Assembly (NCBI RefSeq): GCF_001632365.1
Contig: NW_024468517.1
Coordinates: forward strand, 863,319 to 927,318
Origin: Laetiporus sulphureus 93-53
Taxonomy: Eukaryota; Basidiomycota; Agaricomycetes; Polyporales; Laetiporaceae
Length of the DNA stretch: 64,000 bases
Direction of reading: 5' to 3'
Below, piece after piece: positions 46,958 to 58,932 of this stretch (position 1 is the stretch's first letter; the number at the start of each line of letters is the position of its first letter). The notes under the pieces are model-generated. The model had not been told where the DNA came from and searched no databases. It saw nothing but the letters and a program-made list of their open reading frames with translations. The position numbers and the translations under genes were made by a program.

Positions 46958-47511
46958 TCACGTGATGATAAATGTCTTATTGGCGAATCGTATGTAAGGC
47001 GCCGGGGCAACTTGAATTGCGCACACCATTGGATATCATCTTTGAGCGCAGCGCAGTGGGAGGCTACATTTACGCCCACGATCGCCAGATGGGAGGCATT
47101 CAAATAAGCCTCGCCACAGAGCATGTTCGCCGAGATCTGCATCGTGAAGTTCCACGACGGGTCTAAATCTCGGACTCGGGCGTGGGATTGTAGAAGCCGA
47201 CATCGAATCCGAGCTCCTGAGTAGTGTCAAAGGCAACCCACTGGCAACCCACTGGCAATCGCTGACATAGCTCGCGCAGGAAATGATGCCGATAGAGAGA
47301 CCGACTTCGCTCGAGCCAATGAGCCAGTCCTAGCACAGGACATATTAATTAAGAGATCGACATCTAAATTGTCAGGAAGGCTTTCAGATATACCGGCTTA
47401 CCAATCACACAGTGATGCCGCCTCCCCTGTTCACAGTCCTCTTGGGTGCGGGCAGATGCTCCGAGAACACGTAGCTCGAATGATGAGAGACCTGACAGAA
47501 AATCATTGTGT
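46958..47511 (-). pseudogene. Broken third copy of the small secreted-protein gene
   Basis: The minus strand keeps the exon plan of the intact copies at 4929 and 62716. Exon 1 remnant ends AAGCCG at 47394. Exon 2 (47074-47329) begins GSSEVGLSIGIISC and ends HLAIVG at the same donor codon. Exon 3 reads APAPYIRFANKTFIIT and stops at 46958-46960. At least three lesions break it: a missing base near the end of exon 1, an 11-bp tandem duplication of CCAGTGGGTTG at about 47236-47260 that shifts the frame, and a further shift or stop near 47165. The acceptor of exon 3 also looks weakened. It is far more diverged from the two arm copies than they are from each other. Confidence 0.75.
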
Positions 47512-49810
47512 AAAGAAGAATTAGTGAACAAGTAGTGGTCTTCGAAGCGGACGCTGATAGAATTAGTTTAGTGCGGCGATTTGATTCGGGTAATACGGTC
47601 TTACATAAAGACCAACAAAGGCCGACATCGACCGGTGGTGTAGAGGGACGCATGCATTCGTTGATTCCGCGGATAAGTACTAGCATCGCATTGCGTCGCA
47701 GCCAAGAGTACTAGTAGCTTAGTCATTATGGCAGAGAATACAGACCGTATCGTTCCCAACGATCCTCTCCAGCATATGAGAGGCTGGAGATAGTCAACCG
47801 GATATCAAAAAAGTCCTTTAACTTAACTTCAAGGTCTATCGTTTATGTTGGGCCTGCCAGAAGATTGCCGTAGAACCCTGTCAGCCGAAGGTCTTTTAGC
47901 GCTAGCTGCAACGGCTTATACCATCACTTGATTGCTGTATCAAAGTCTGGTGAAGCCGACTTACAGTACCTTCCTTAGCTCACAGGATCATTGTGCGAGT
48001 GATCATGCAGAGTGAAGCATAGTGATGGTAGCTTTGTAATATGAGCTCGCCGAAGTTGAAGTCAGAGGCCCTGAGTGTCACGAAATTGTGGCTGAGCACT
48101 GGGCTTGTTAGGCGCCGAACGACCTTGAGCAGCCGAACTGGACGAGCACTTCGCAACTGTATTCATTCATTCTTTCGACCTGCAAGCATTATCATATCCC
48201 AGATGTACTCGTGATAATTGCCTTAGGTCATCAGTTATAATATCTACCTTCGGCTCTGTAACGTCGACAACCGTGGCATACGATACCAACTTATGCATGA
48301 CCGGACTGGTCGTCCACGAAATTCGTCGAAGTCCTGCATGTTGTGGGTATGTGCGCATAAGCATACATTGTTATACTGTGAGTCTTTGCATTATCGCTGA
48401 GGTGCTACAGAGCTAGATGATTAGTTCGCGACACTGGCAGAATTATGCTAGGGTGCCGTAGAATAATGTACTAGTGCCATCCACAGTAGGCAGGGAACAC
48501 ATGACAGAGAAGGCCTTCCATATAGTGATATATACATATCTGACGGGTTTTAATGCTGTTCAGCTCTCAGGCGTTTACCGAAGGTCCTGGAGACCTCCTT
48601 TACGCCGGAGCGCTGATGGCCGAATGACTGCGAAGAATATCACCAGACAGATATATACTGACTGGAAGCAGCTATCCCTGCCTTATACGTGTCTTTGTAT
48701 TCAGATAGAAGGTGTCCAGTTCCTATGAAAGTTTGCATGCACGTTGCAACGACCTATCCCCATCGCATATTCTCGTCTACGAACTTCGTTGTCTCCGATT
48801 AAGACAGGATCAGTGGTCAGTGGCTCCATGCAATTCTCGTCGATTTCATATTCTCACATCCTCTTCTGTAGATGTAGGCAACCGGCCCCACTCACATGTT
48901 CGTCGATACTTAATTGGACAAAGTCTTCGGACTGTGCGACCACCACGTTCTGATACCACAGATGTTGGTGTCAAGTTTGAACCACACATCTGCTTCCTCA
49001 GACTACTGACCTCCCTTTATCTGTAAGCGATCAAGTTTGTCATATGCCCATTTGTCACGGCCGTCCTAGGATACCCTCTTGAAACTGCACCCGACAGTCA
49101 ACTCTCGGCGTTCCACGCTAATAATCTAACCGATATATTTTCGAAGCTTTTTTACCGACCTTCTATGCGAGATTTATATTCCTCGCCTCAAATCGCGGTC
49201 ATCACATGTCTACACAAACGCAGACATCAGTCGCTCTCCGACGTCGATTCTATCGGATGGACTCTGAAGCGTCACTGCCAGTCAGCTCGCAATCCAGATG
49301 CTGCAATGTTTGTCTCCTATGCTCCCGCGACAATATGGCGTGCTCACTTTTGATGTTTCCCATTGAAGGTCGATACGACAAGTTTCTGGCAAGGCGTCAG
49401 CCCTTTTACACCACACTTCTATGACAGATACACGGCATCCATCTGTCTCGCGGTCTCCTGCCCGTTGCTTCTATTGAGGTACTTCTCACGTAACGGTGAT
49501 GGGACAGGGAACTGTCTCATTGTACTCAGAAGTCGGTGAAGCTGCATCCACAAGAGGCGCTGAAACTAGGTTGACGAATTATGGGATTGGAATATTGACG
49601 CTCGACATCTCGATTGAATGTGCCTTGTAGCTATCCGCAAGTTTATGTCGCCGGACATCTCTGAAACAGTGATTAGTCGTCATTTTCGAGACGATCACTG
49701 CTACGCCCCGCTACTGTGGAATGTCCGGTGCAGGCATAGACATGAGATACACTGACACCAGACCCGGAGTTTCTCTTCGTCCATATTCTCATATCTGCAC
49801 TACTTGTGGC
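47512..49810. other. Gene-free stretch
   Basis: 2.3 kb without a supported gene on either strand. Frames of 60-100 codons overlap randomly and have no domains. Confidence 0.4.
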
Positions 49811-50373
49811 ATCGCGATTAAGGCTCCAACATTTCTATCTATTTACTATGTTACATAGTTTTAACTGTTTACTATATCTGTTTATTTACAGTTGGGCCTG
49901 TACATAGTAAATGAATGTATATATATAGTATAAATAGTTTTATGATGATATAGGGCTATTGAGTGCACAATTGCTAGATTTGACAGCACAACAGTGAGCC
50001 AATTGAAAGTCATAGTGTTCAAAAGCAGTCACCACTGACAGTTTATCATCATATAGGCTCATGAACATGAGTTTCTTGTCATTTCTTGTATGACATAAGA
50101 TTTTCTGGTCATTTCTGGTGCAAGTGTTGACATTGAATGCTTGTTTTCTGCTCACTGTCATGTGCTTGCTGATGCAAACAGGTCCTTAAAGGCCTCAAAA
50201 ATCACAGAAGCTGCTCACAGTTGAGTAAAACTCCATCAAAAGATGGGACCAAAAAAACTATATAAACTTTATATAAACTGTTTATATGACATATAGATAA
50301 CTGTTTACTATATACTATTTATTTACATCTCAGGAGTGTAAATAGTATAAATAGTTGGAGCCTTAATCGCGAT
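49811..50373. mobile_element. hAT-like MITE with 8-bp target-site duplication
   Basis: A 547-bp AT-rich element (49819-50365) begins TAAGGCTCCAAC and ends with its exact reverse complement GTTGGAGCCTTA. The inverted similarity continues inward through TATTTAC-rich sequence for about 40 bp. Each side is flanked by the same 8 bp, ATCGCGAT (49811-49818 and 50366-50373). An 8-bp, palindrome-like target duplication is typical of hAT-superfamily insertions. Inside are many TTTACTAT and AAATAGTAT repeats but no transposase, so it is non-autonomous. Because ATCGCGAT is itself a palindrome, it could instead be part of the inverted repeat; other genomic copies would settle this. Confidence 0.8.
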
Positions 50374-50702
50374 GCTTCATACCTCGGTCTTGTCAACAGA
50401 TTCTGATGGGCTGGAATGCAGACTCCCAAGGCAATAGAAAACCCGGGTCCTCGTTGAATAGTTGCCACTTCGGTGCGTTTCATTCCCAAGACACACACCA
50501 GCATACATTTCCAGATCAGGTTCTCCTACGCCTTGCAGCCGCAAGCGCTGTCCATAGCATCCTCGGTTTCCGGTGATATCAAGACACGACAATCGATTCC
50601 TTTGAGACCCATCACATGCACGGCGTCAGCTGTACCACTTGCTATTGGCGTGTGTATACTCTCGCATTTTAATTCTGATCTCTAGCTATCGGTTCATGCA
50701 GG
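50374..50702. other. Intergenic upstream of orphan gene
   Basis: About 330 bp between the MITE and the TATA box of the 149-aa gene. Nothing else is seen. Confidence 0.4.
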
Positions 50703-50710
50703 TATAAAAG
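50703..50710 (+). promoter_or_regulatory. TATA box of the 149-aa orphan gene
   Basis: TATAAAAG, a consensus TATA box, lies 100 bp upstream of the ATG at 50803. Confidence 0.6.
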
Positions 50711-50802
50711 GCCGGTTGCTCAAGACAGGACAACAACGGCGCACTTGTCGCAATCCTCTCAGCGTCATCATTGCATATAACAAGTATCTTCTCAATCCAA
50801 CA

Positions 50803-51377
50803 ATGAACATTGCCGATCTCAGGACGAACGTATGCTACAACACAATCTTCGAATGCCCCAATGGAGATGAACTTGAACGTGAGTAGCTCGTACACCCCTC
50901 CCATGTATTAATCATACAAATATTTCCTCACAGGCTTGAATGAATGGATTGGAAAGCACGTCATTAACAAGGACACAGTGGGAAGTGTCAAATGCAGTGC
51001 GAAGCGCGACAAAATCTTCCAGTATGTGTTCAACGGTGTCATTCAAGTACGTCATAAATATCCCTGCTCTCCGCGAGAGGTATTCTGTTCATATATTGAT
51101 CGTTTCAATCACACAGATCGATGGCTGGATGAACAGCGAGAGTACCATTGGAGTGGTGCATGCACAGCTTAGGTTGCCCTTGTATCAAGGAATCATTTCG
51201 CTCGGCACCGTGAGCGGCTGCATGAAAGACAGCGTCTCGATGTTCGTTTGTCTGCAGCCGCTAGCGCAAGGGTGTCTAAGGTTCTATGTCAAGGACGGAA
51301 GCGACTTGGTCGTGCGTCTGGATGTAACGACTAAACTGGGCGATGTGTTCAGGGATGTCACCTTGTTTAAGATTTGA
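50803..51377 (+). CDS. Orphan 149-aa protein, unknown function
   Basis: Three exons (50803-50878, 50934-51046, 51117-51377) with clean GT-AG introns give 149 aa, preceded by a strong TATA box. There is no signal peptide and no membrane segment. The sequence alternates short hydrophobic stretches with turns (IDGWMNSESTIGVV, SGCMKDSVSMFVCLQPL, CLRFYVKDGSDLVVRLDV), which suggests a compact mostly-beta cytosolic protein. I recognise no family. Five cysteines are spread along the chain. It stands alone about 430 bp downstream of a MITE and 1.2 kb from Tse2-like copy B, in the low-density accessory block. The regular splicing and promoter argue that it is a real gene. Confidence 0.65.
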
Positions 51378-52623
51378 CGGAGTTTCGCGATACGTACCTA
51401 CCGAGCAGTGTTGTAGTACAAGCCCATGGTAATCATAACAGCACGGAGCTAGTATGCATCCAAGCGATAACAATGCGGCAATCCTTCAAATGTACAGTAA
51501 ATTGAGATCAGCCGCTTGTCTCTCTCGGAAGTTCATGACAATTCAGGGGAGGCGGTAATGTAAGAAGGAACGTGATGCTCGGATCCATTCAAACAAAGGA
51601 ACGATTTGGCCAAAGGTGAGGTAGGGAGGCGATACGTCGAATGATAATCCAATGAGACATATGGCTGCGAAGATACAGCGCGGATAGTATGCGGACGACA
51701 TCAAACCACAGAAGGTGTCTAACAGCAGCAGGTTGAGGCGTCCGGAGCTGTGGACCCAATTCTACAGCCTGCTGCCTGGAAGAAATGAGTGACACAGACT
51801 GACAAAAACATCCCTTGATATTTGGTAAGAATTCTAGGAATAGTAGGGGTCAACTAGTACTCTGGAGGTGCGGTATTTTCCATAAGTAACTCAGAGTGCC
51901 AAAGTAGTACTACAACCTATCTGGGCGCTGCGAAACACGTTCTCGGCCATGATGTCCGAGTCCAACATGTCAGTTCTGACTGACTTCTCGAGCCTTCTTG
52001 CGAGACACTCTGCGTTCTCGAGATCCGTGATGGATGCTGATGATGGACTCCAAGTCGGAGTCAGCTCCGGAACCTCGAGAACTCCCTAACTTAAGCAAGG
52101 GTCACCGAGAAATCGAACCAGATTAGCACTGGACGCAATGCGAAATGCATACGCATACTATATCAGAAGACATTAGAAGAAACAGCTGAGAATTACTACT
52201 AGGTCGTTTGTACGCCGCCTTGGTGACTATGATCATCAAGCTACAAGGATATCGGGAGCGTTCGTGCGGAGGTTGAGGGAATTGTCTCGTCTGCCCACGG
52301 GAGACTACATCAAGACTACATCAAGCGCTCAGCGAAGCACAGCAGCTACTAGCCATATTGAGCCGTTAACCTGTTGGAGTTCGCTATAGCTATCCAAGCT
52401 GGTCAGCAACTGATGAATGTCCTGGTAATAGCTGCTCATATATACACCATTACTGGGCCCTATGGAAGTGGACGTGCTATGAGAATTCAGACTGTCACTA
52501 GTTTCGCTGAACTGTGCCAGCTTGTCGACATTCTTCCATGAAAGCGGGCTGTAGGTTCATTGACCGGGAGAATTCAATCACATTTGGAGTCGGCTGATCG
52601 TACAGACGGAATACAAGGAAGAT
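51378..52623. other. Intergenic, no gene confirmed
   Basis: 1.25 kb. A minus-strand stretch at 51590-51795 has hydrophobic runs that might be a decayed membrane-protein exon, but no family blocks could be matched. Confidence 0.35.
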
Positions 52624-53428
52624 CTACAAGTGTGCGTACTCTCGTAGAGGGTTCTCCGGATGATTAAGGTTCAGCGCCGACAGCAAGACCGCATGGTCGT
52701 TGTTCATATCCGCTTCCTCGTCCTCGTCCTTGTGGTCCTTGACCGCCTCCCTCTCTGTCTTCATTCTAGCAACCACTGCCTCTGCAATGAACCTCTGCTC
52801 CTTCGACGTCTCGCTCCCCGGGCCCTTCCACGCAACGTCATCTAACCCAAGCTTCCCTGAATCCAACGCAGTTGCAAGTACTCCAATGTAGGCGTAGTCG
52901 TTCTCGTCCCAGTCAGCAATGGGCGTGCGATCGTGATGCACGGCCGATAGAGCATCTACAACGAACCGGACGCTCTTCGACTGATGGGTGGAGGCTGGGG
53001 GAGGAGGAACGAGGAAGGATTCTGCCATGAGGTCTTCCTTCAATCCGGTAAGCGCCTTATGACACATCGAGTTGAGAGGTTTCAAATAGTCGACATAGGC
53101 ATTGAAGGACATCTCGGAAGCGGGCGCAATCAACCAGTGCGCTCCATGATCGTTCAGTGCTTTGAGATGCGATCCTATGTTTGCTGTTCCCGGCAAGATC
53201 CAAGTGCTCTGCGGCTTCCAGCCTTGCTGTGCAGCTGTAAACGTGGATACGCCTCCGCTCCCTGGGGCACACGGACATATTCAGTTGTTTTATTGCTCAT
53301 ACAAGAACTTTGGACGAACCTAGGATCACGTTGTCATTCTTGTCGACCTGGATATCTTTACCCTTACGAACATTATCAAATCTGGGAGAAGTAGTGTTTC
53401 CAGACCGATAAAGATTGGGCCGAGCCAT
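52624..53428 (-). CDS. Tse2-like ADP-ribosyltransferase-domain protein (copy B)
   Basis: Two minus-strand exons (53320-53428, 52624-53261) give 248 aa. The N-terminal domain has PNLYRSGNTTSPRF, GSGGVS at 37-42, WILPG at 57-61 and NDHGAHW at 73-79, matching the fungal Tse2-like ADP-ribosyltransferase family more completely than copy A. In bacteria this fold acts as a secreted effector toxin; here no secretion signal is present and the target is unknown. The C-terminal 110 residues (VRFVVDALSAVHHDRTPIAD, NDYAYIGVLATALDSGKL, EEADMNNDHAVLLSALNL) are shared with copy A. Exon 1 is 109 nt in both copies and the intron phase is identical, so the pair arose by gene duplication rather than retroposition. 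No immunity-like partner is recognisable next to it. Confidence 0.78.
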
Positions 53429-55278
53429 AGTGCGGTAGAGGAGAGAGTATGGTCGCTTGGGTCTGCGTAATGTCCAGGCGAGCCGTGCATTTCTGCCACT
53501 CACGTAGCTCGCTTTAATATTGACGATACGGCGCTCAGGAGCTTTCTTCACGTTCACACGCAGACCGACGCTGACATAGGCTTTCTCGAACCACTTCGAT
53601 GAATCTCCACAGAGGCAGCCCACATGACGATAGGTTCGGAAGCCGAATGATATACTGCGTGAAGCAAACCTCCTGGTAAGCGATATGCGTCGCCTTCTTC
53701 GTGCATGAGGCCTCTTTCATTCATCACAAGGACATCTATTTTCTTTTTCTTTTTCCATTTACGAGTTCTGTATGGAGGTCCGGATCCTCGCTCGGGACCA
53801 TGCCGGAGATTGCCTACCTGATTCTCTATCAAGCCTACATAGGTTCCAACGCATTTCTTCCTACCGTGTGCTTCTCGTTGATGAAGAGTATGCTATGAAA
53901 TGACTTATGAGATGAGTCGCTCACCGTAGGGCTGCCTCGCATGCCATGCATCCCCGAAGATGGCGTTGTACGTCATAGCAGACTCTAGGCATAAGTGATT
54001 GATATTCGTGACTTCCGCTCGTATGGCCTATTTCCTCATCACTATTTCAGGCGTCGAATTCGCTTGCTTTGTTGACGTTGAGCATACAGGAAATGAACAA
54101 TCCGAGACTGTAATGGCCGGCTGAAAGACGGTGCAGAGTTGATCGACATTATGGGAAGTCAGCTTACATATGTGGTGTCGAGAATTATCAAGATCAAGGT
54201 TGCTTTCTCGAACGGAGTAAGTCCAATGCCCGGTCTACCACGTCGGAACACTCTTCGTCCCCCATGGGACCTCATCCAGTCTGACAGGTTGCGCAGCTGA
54301 CCATGATTCCTCTATAGACAGAAATGCTTCTCGACCTGTCGGTCGATCTTCCATGCAGCGTATGAGACACCGAACACGTCCCAACTCGCTTCCTTCTCGA
54401 CGCCCGGATGGCTGCGAGCAGAATACGAAGATGAGTGTATGGTACGTACTACGCACCTACGGCAACTACTAGTCGATAAAGGGAAATTTATCCATTTTAG
54501 CTTCATTATAGGCACCTATAGTCCAGTCCTACTGCCAGGAGACTGACGTCTTCTGGTAAGACATGTCTCCTACATTCCTATGACATAGATGGGGTAGGTC
54601 AATCGCACTATTGTCATGACGCAGCAGACAATGCGATCACAGAGTCCAAACGACCAAGCGCACGTTTGTTCAATGTCCCATATACAGACGACAATTTAGG
54701 GGTTCTTGGACAAGGTACTTTCAGTGCTGCCCGCAAATTACTGGCTGTTTGTCAAATTCACAGTCAAGATATGGCAGCACTGTACCTGCGACTAAGTCCA
54801 CTTCGACGGCAAGGGAATCCTTGACCACATCAATCCGATGTGCAGCTCGACTGTCACTTGAGCGTGGGTGGCTCTGTTCTCGTGACAGCCTGACACGCCA
54901 CTCGACCTTCAGATCCTTACCGGCGTGGTACAAGCCAACATCAGACCTGCAACAAAGCGTTCAAGTGCACCTTATTGATCCTATGGATCGGATCTTCCAA
55001 AAGCTGCGCGGTATGCATCGTGAGCTCTGTAAAGATTCTCATAGGTCATGGTTTTTATTGTGTTAGGTATAGATATACCACACAAAGCGCGATAGCGCTG
55101 GTTCCGACTTGGCACATTACACAAGTGTTCACCATCGTTGCTTCCGATTCAACGTATGCAGGTCGTAGTCCATATCAACGCGGGCCCATCAAGCATCATG
55201 GTTCTCCTATGCGATGATGGTAGTCTCGCTCACCGCTCGCATGTAGGCTCCGGTTCAGCCTGAGTGATGCGAATATTA
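53429..55278. other. Intergenic, no gene confirmed
   Basis: 1.85 kb. A minus-strand frame near 54721-54933 (ending CEFDKQPVICGQH) is somewhat protein-like but has no start, splice partner or family, so it is not called. Confidence 0.35.
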
Positions 55279-56863
55279 TCAGCATACTCGTTCCTGTTCT
55301 TGGCCGCCACCATCCTCACCCTTAGCAACCCTAGAACGGCTACCACCCTGTCCTTGGAGATGGTTTTCTGTCCTGTCTCGGTCTTCATATGCAGGAGGGA
55401 GAGTCTCCAGGTCGATATTGTTAGCATTCGCGACGGCGATACTGACGCCTGCGTCGATCTCTCGCCGTCGATACCGGTAGTCAAGATCAGAAGGCGTCGT
55501 CTCTGCAATGCAAAACATTAGTGTTCAGTCTCAGGTGTTAGATACGTATGCATGTTATTCACCAGGCAGGCAGGCTCTCGCGGACGTGCTGCTGGGCGTT
55601 CCTTCACTACCTGATGTATGTCTCCCCGACCCGACGATGTTCGGCAGCACCGCCCATTGTTCGGATGGCGAGAATGGCTGGGAGTCACTCCACGGTTCAC
55701 TAGGCAACACTGCGGAAGACGATGCACCTATGCCCCTCGAAACCGTGGACAGACTAGGAACTGGCTGTGTTCCAGCAGCAGAATCTAGGACGTTGGCTTG
55801 TGATGGCAGAGAGCTGTCTCCGAATGCCTGCGACATGTCTGATCTCGCCAAGTCGATCATCAGCAAGCGTGTTGACAACACTGTAGAAGGCCATGTAGGA
55901 TCACCTTGCCCGAACGTTCCCGAGCTACTGTCCCATTGTCCTCCAGTCTCTACGTAACCACTTGTCGTGGATGTGGGATGCGGCGGTCCGGAATGATGGC
56001 GATACCACCAAATAAACCAACCAATACAACCGAGGAAGGCCACTCCACCCGCTACGGATCCACCAACAATGGCACTTGTGGAAGAATTCCTCTTGCTCTC
56101 GCTCTCAGACGGGGAAGGAATGGGCTCCGACGAGATGCTCGCGCTGGTCGTTGTAGATGTATTGAATGATGGTGACGACAGTGGCAGTGATACTGAAGCA
56201 GACAGGAAAGATGAGATCGTAGTGGTATATGCGGTGGTAGTCGATGTGCTTGACACTGATGAAGAACCATCAAAACAGGAGGAATTCGTCCCAGGAACAA
56301 CGGTATATGCGATGTCTATCAAGGCGATCATCCGTACGAGATTTAGCTGAGCAGATGCGGCACAACACACCAGAGGCGTGGAGTTGGTAGGTGTCTGCCA
56401 TTCGAACATATGTGAAGCTGACGTTCTGGCCTGAAGGACAATGACCCGATCATCAATGCGACGTCCACATCCCAAAGTAAAGAATACGTTGATGCTGCAC
56501 TACGTACCGACCGGAAGAGCCACAGGCCACAGGAGAAAAGTGCTGTTTATTTGGCCGAAATCGTGCAGAACGGGGTCGCCGGCATCGATCTCCCTGTTGG
56601 GTACTGCCCATAAATGCTGTTTATTGAGAGGATTTCTGTTAGCTGTATTCGCAGCTCGCCCGTATAGGCGATGGCACGCACGATTGGAGGCTGTGTGTAG
56701 CTCGCATCAGTTCTACAATCGCATCGAAGTCGAAATTCCAAGCAACACCTCTTCGGTCCAGATTAGGTCGACATCGCCGCACTGCGTGAGCGTCGAACCT
56801 GCTGGGGATACTGTGAAGGAGCCATGTACAACAGGTAGGACGGCGAGGAAAAGTGCCTGATAC
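55279..56863 (-). CDS. Mucin-like single-pass surface protein with cytoplasmic PPxY motif
   Basis: Minus-strand gene. It starts with a signal peptide (MYQALFLAVLPVVHG), followed by FTVSPAGSTLTQCGDVDLIW, the opening of a basidiomycete family of secreted or membrane proteins with an N-terminal beta-sandwich-like region. Later exons are 56371-56430 (NVSFTYVRMADTYQLHAS), 55563-56315 and 55279-55502. The third exon encodes a long Ser/Thr stretch (probably O-glycosylated), one membrane helix (AIVGGSVAGGVAFLGCIGWF) and a cytoplasmic tail. The last exon contains ETLPPAYE, a PPxY motif that could bind WW-domain ubiquitin ligases such as Rsp5. Exons between about 56770 and 56508 are not resolved. Likely a wall- or surface-associated sensor-like protein; the ligand is unknown. 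Confidence 0.7.
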
Positions 56864-58837
56864 ATTTCGTAAAACGGGACGAGGAGGATGGAGGGTGAGG
56901 TCAACGACGACGCTCGCATGCTAGCGCATTTTCAATCATGCTGCGGGGATCTCGTTTGGAACTGCATCGCTCTTACGGCCATTTTGATACTCAACTGAGG
57001 CTGAAAGTAGTGATTGACTGTGTCAATCTGTCAAGGTCATTGCTTCGTGGCGCGCAAAACCGGGGTCCTGCATAGCTTTGATTGGCAGGTCAAGTAAGTA
57101 CACTGTTCAGACAGCTTGACACATTCGGATACATCATCGTCTGAAACATGTTGGCATATGAATCCACATCATGGCGCATAATAGTGAGCTGAGAATTGTA
57201 TCCAACGAAGAGCTTGTTGCGACAAGCTGGGACAAATAAGTAGGGGGTTGAAACTATCATGGAGACTAGCTCGCTTCCGGAACGAACGCATTAATGCGCA
57301 TGTACGCTCGAGCTCAAGTGGCGAGCCGAAGTATCAATATATCACGTCCAAGTTGCTTGTCCCGATCGGCTTATGTAACTCACTTTCCCGCGCATGCCGT
57401 CCTAAGGAGGCAATGCCCCGAGGACCGCCCCGTTGCCGTTGGTCAACGACCGGTAGTACGTGTCGCCTATACTCGGCCTCTGACCACGATGTCCAGTAGC
57501 ACTGTGCGCCGCTTCTTCTTCTGTATTCCTCTTGATTTTACGCCAGCCCGTGCTCTTAATGCTCCTCCTGCGTCCACCTCAGCGATGTCCATCACCTCCC
57601 GTGATACTCATTAATCCGCTGTCCAGTGTCTGGCACTAGAACGTACCGTGCAAGCTGTCCGTTGTTCACTCAGGACTTCAGCTGTCGTATAACGACCGTC
57701 CGACATTCAAAAAGTCCTATGTATGTTTCGGCTGTGACCTATGGAAGAGAAGTTCTGGGCTATACCATAGCTGTTTCTCTCATACATACCGGTGAGTCGA
57801 TATCATGTTGGCGATGGCCTGTCATGGAGTTGGCGAATGTTTGGGTTGGCTGGTGCGAAGATGATGGATGAAGCAGATTCTCGACGCGTTGCCTCGTGAA
57901 GGTATGCCGTCAGAGCTAGCACAAAGGAGAGACGTGGGATGGTTGTCGATGAGCTGGGCTGGCGCATTGACGCATGACAGCACGCGTTGCTAACTTCCAC
58001 TCCGTCGTGCTTCACTCGTTCTTTCTGTGTTCACGTCGATCATTGCGCTATGAATTTCTTGAAACTTCCGCAATCAGTTCTTAAGCTCGCTCAGCGCTCA
58101 AGTTTCAGAGCTCGTTCATGGTGGACCGCAAGTCGCGGGCTCACCAATCGCATGAGGCTGCGGAGACGAATCTCATGGTGAACCTGAAGACTAGGACGAT
58201 ACATACTATCTTCTTGATTGTGCAGGGATCAATGTGTCACTGAGATGGCTATCTCGCTGCCATTTCTGGTAGATGACTAGCAGGGCCGACCCGCGATATT
58301 ATTGTCTCTGGTCATGAGGGACATACGAATCGTTCGTGGATATGACCATTGTGCTACCACCTCAATGCGCATTCCTCATGTAGCAACGGATCGACACGAG
58401 ACCCACGGACTGAAGAACGAACCATCGGGGTGCCATTCTCTTGAAGCGCGAAGCAGGCCCCAAATGAATGAGTTGCACGGACATATATTCGTAATTGAAG
58501 TCATGGGGCGGATTCAGTGTCATTGCGAAGAACGCAGCGTACCCGTAATAGAAGACGCGCGCTCCAGCCAGCCGAGCAGAACGCTAACGAGTTTCTCTAC
58601 GTCAATCAGGAATGGCTACGGCTTATCCTGGAATGACAGATGTCATTCATGAGCTACAGCTTCGGGATCACGCGCGTATTGAGAGAGGCTATTACAGTCG
58701 GTGAGCTCCTGCTCCTTGACATATTCATTGAAGATGCTCAGCTGACAGTCAGACGGCCCAGGGAAGGCGTTCTAGTATTGTCTCTCGCAGCCCGGGTGCA
58801 GCTACTTCTTTGCGCACGCGGCGTCGCGCAGAAAGCA
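56864..58837. other. Intergenic, no gene confirmed
   Basis: About 2 kb. A short MSSSTVRRFFFCIPL start at 57490 resembles the N-terminus of some basidiomycete membrane proteins, but no hydrophobic core or exons follow. No gene is called. Confidence 0.35.
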
Positions 58838-58843
58838 TATAAG
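58838..58843 (+). promoter_or_regulatory. TATA box of the DUF2235 gene
   Basis: TATAAG 95 bp upstream of the ATG at 58933. Confidence 0.4.
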
Positions 58844-58932
58844 ATCTCTGGATCATGAAGAAGCTGCACGGGTATCGAACTATCTCCCATTAACGCGTCT
58901 ACCACATCTACAGAGGTGTACTGTCCTTCACA

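Noticed and set aside
47512..49810. Possible tRNA or snRNA genes in the gene-free stretch
   Set aside because: No A/B-box pair or cloverleaf was found by eye; a covariance-model scan was not possible.
51589..51795. Minus-strand hydrophobic stretch as a third DUF6533/DUF6534 relic
   Set aside because: None of the family signature blocks (YEY, FSALRVYA, RFLLNLR) could be found around it.
57490..57614. MSSSTVRRFFFCIPL start resembling a membrane-protein family
   Set aside because: No hydrophobic segment or further exons follow, so it is probably chance or a short relic.
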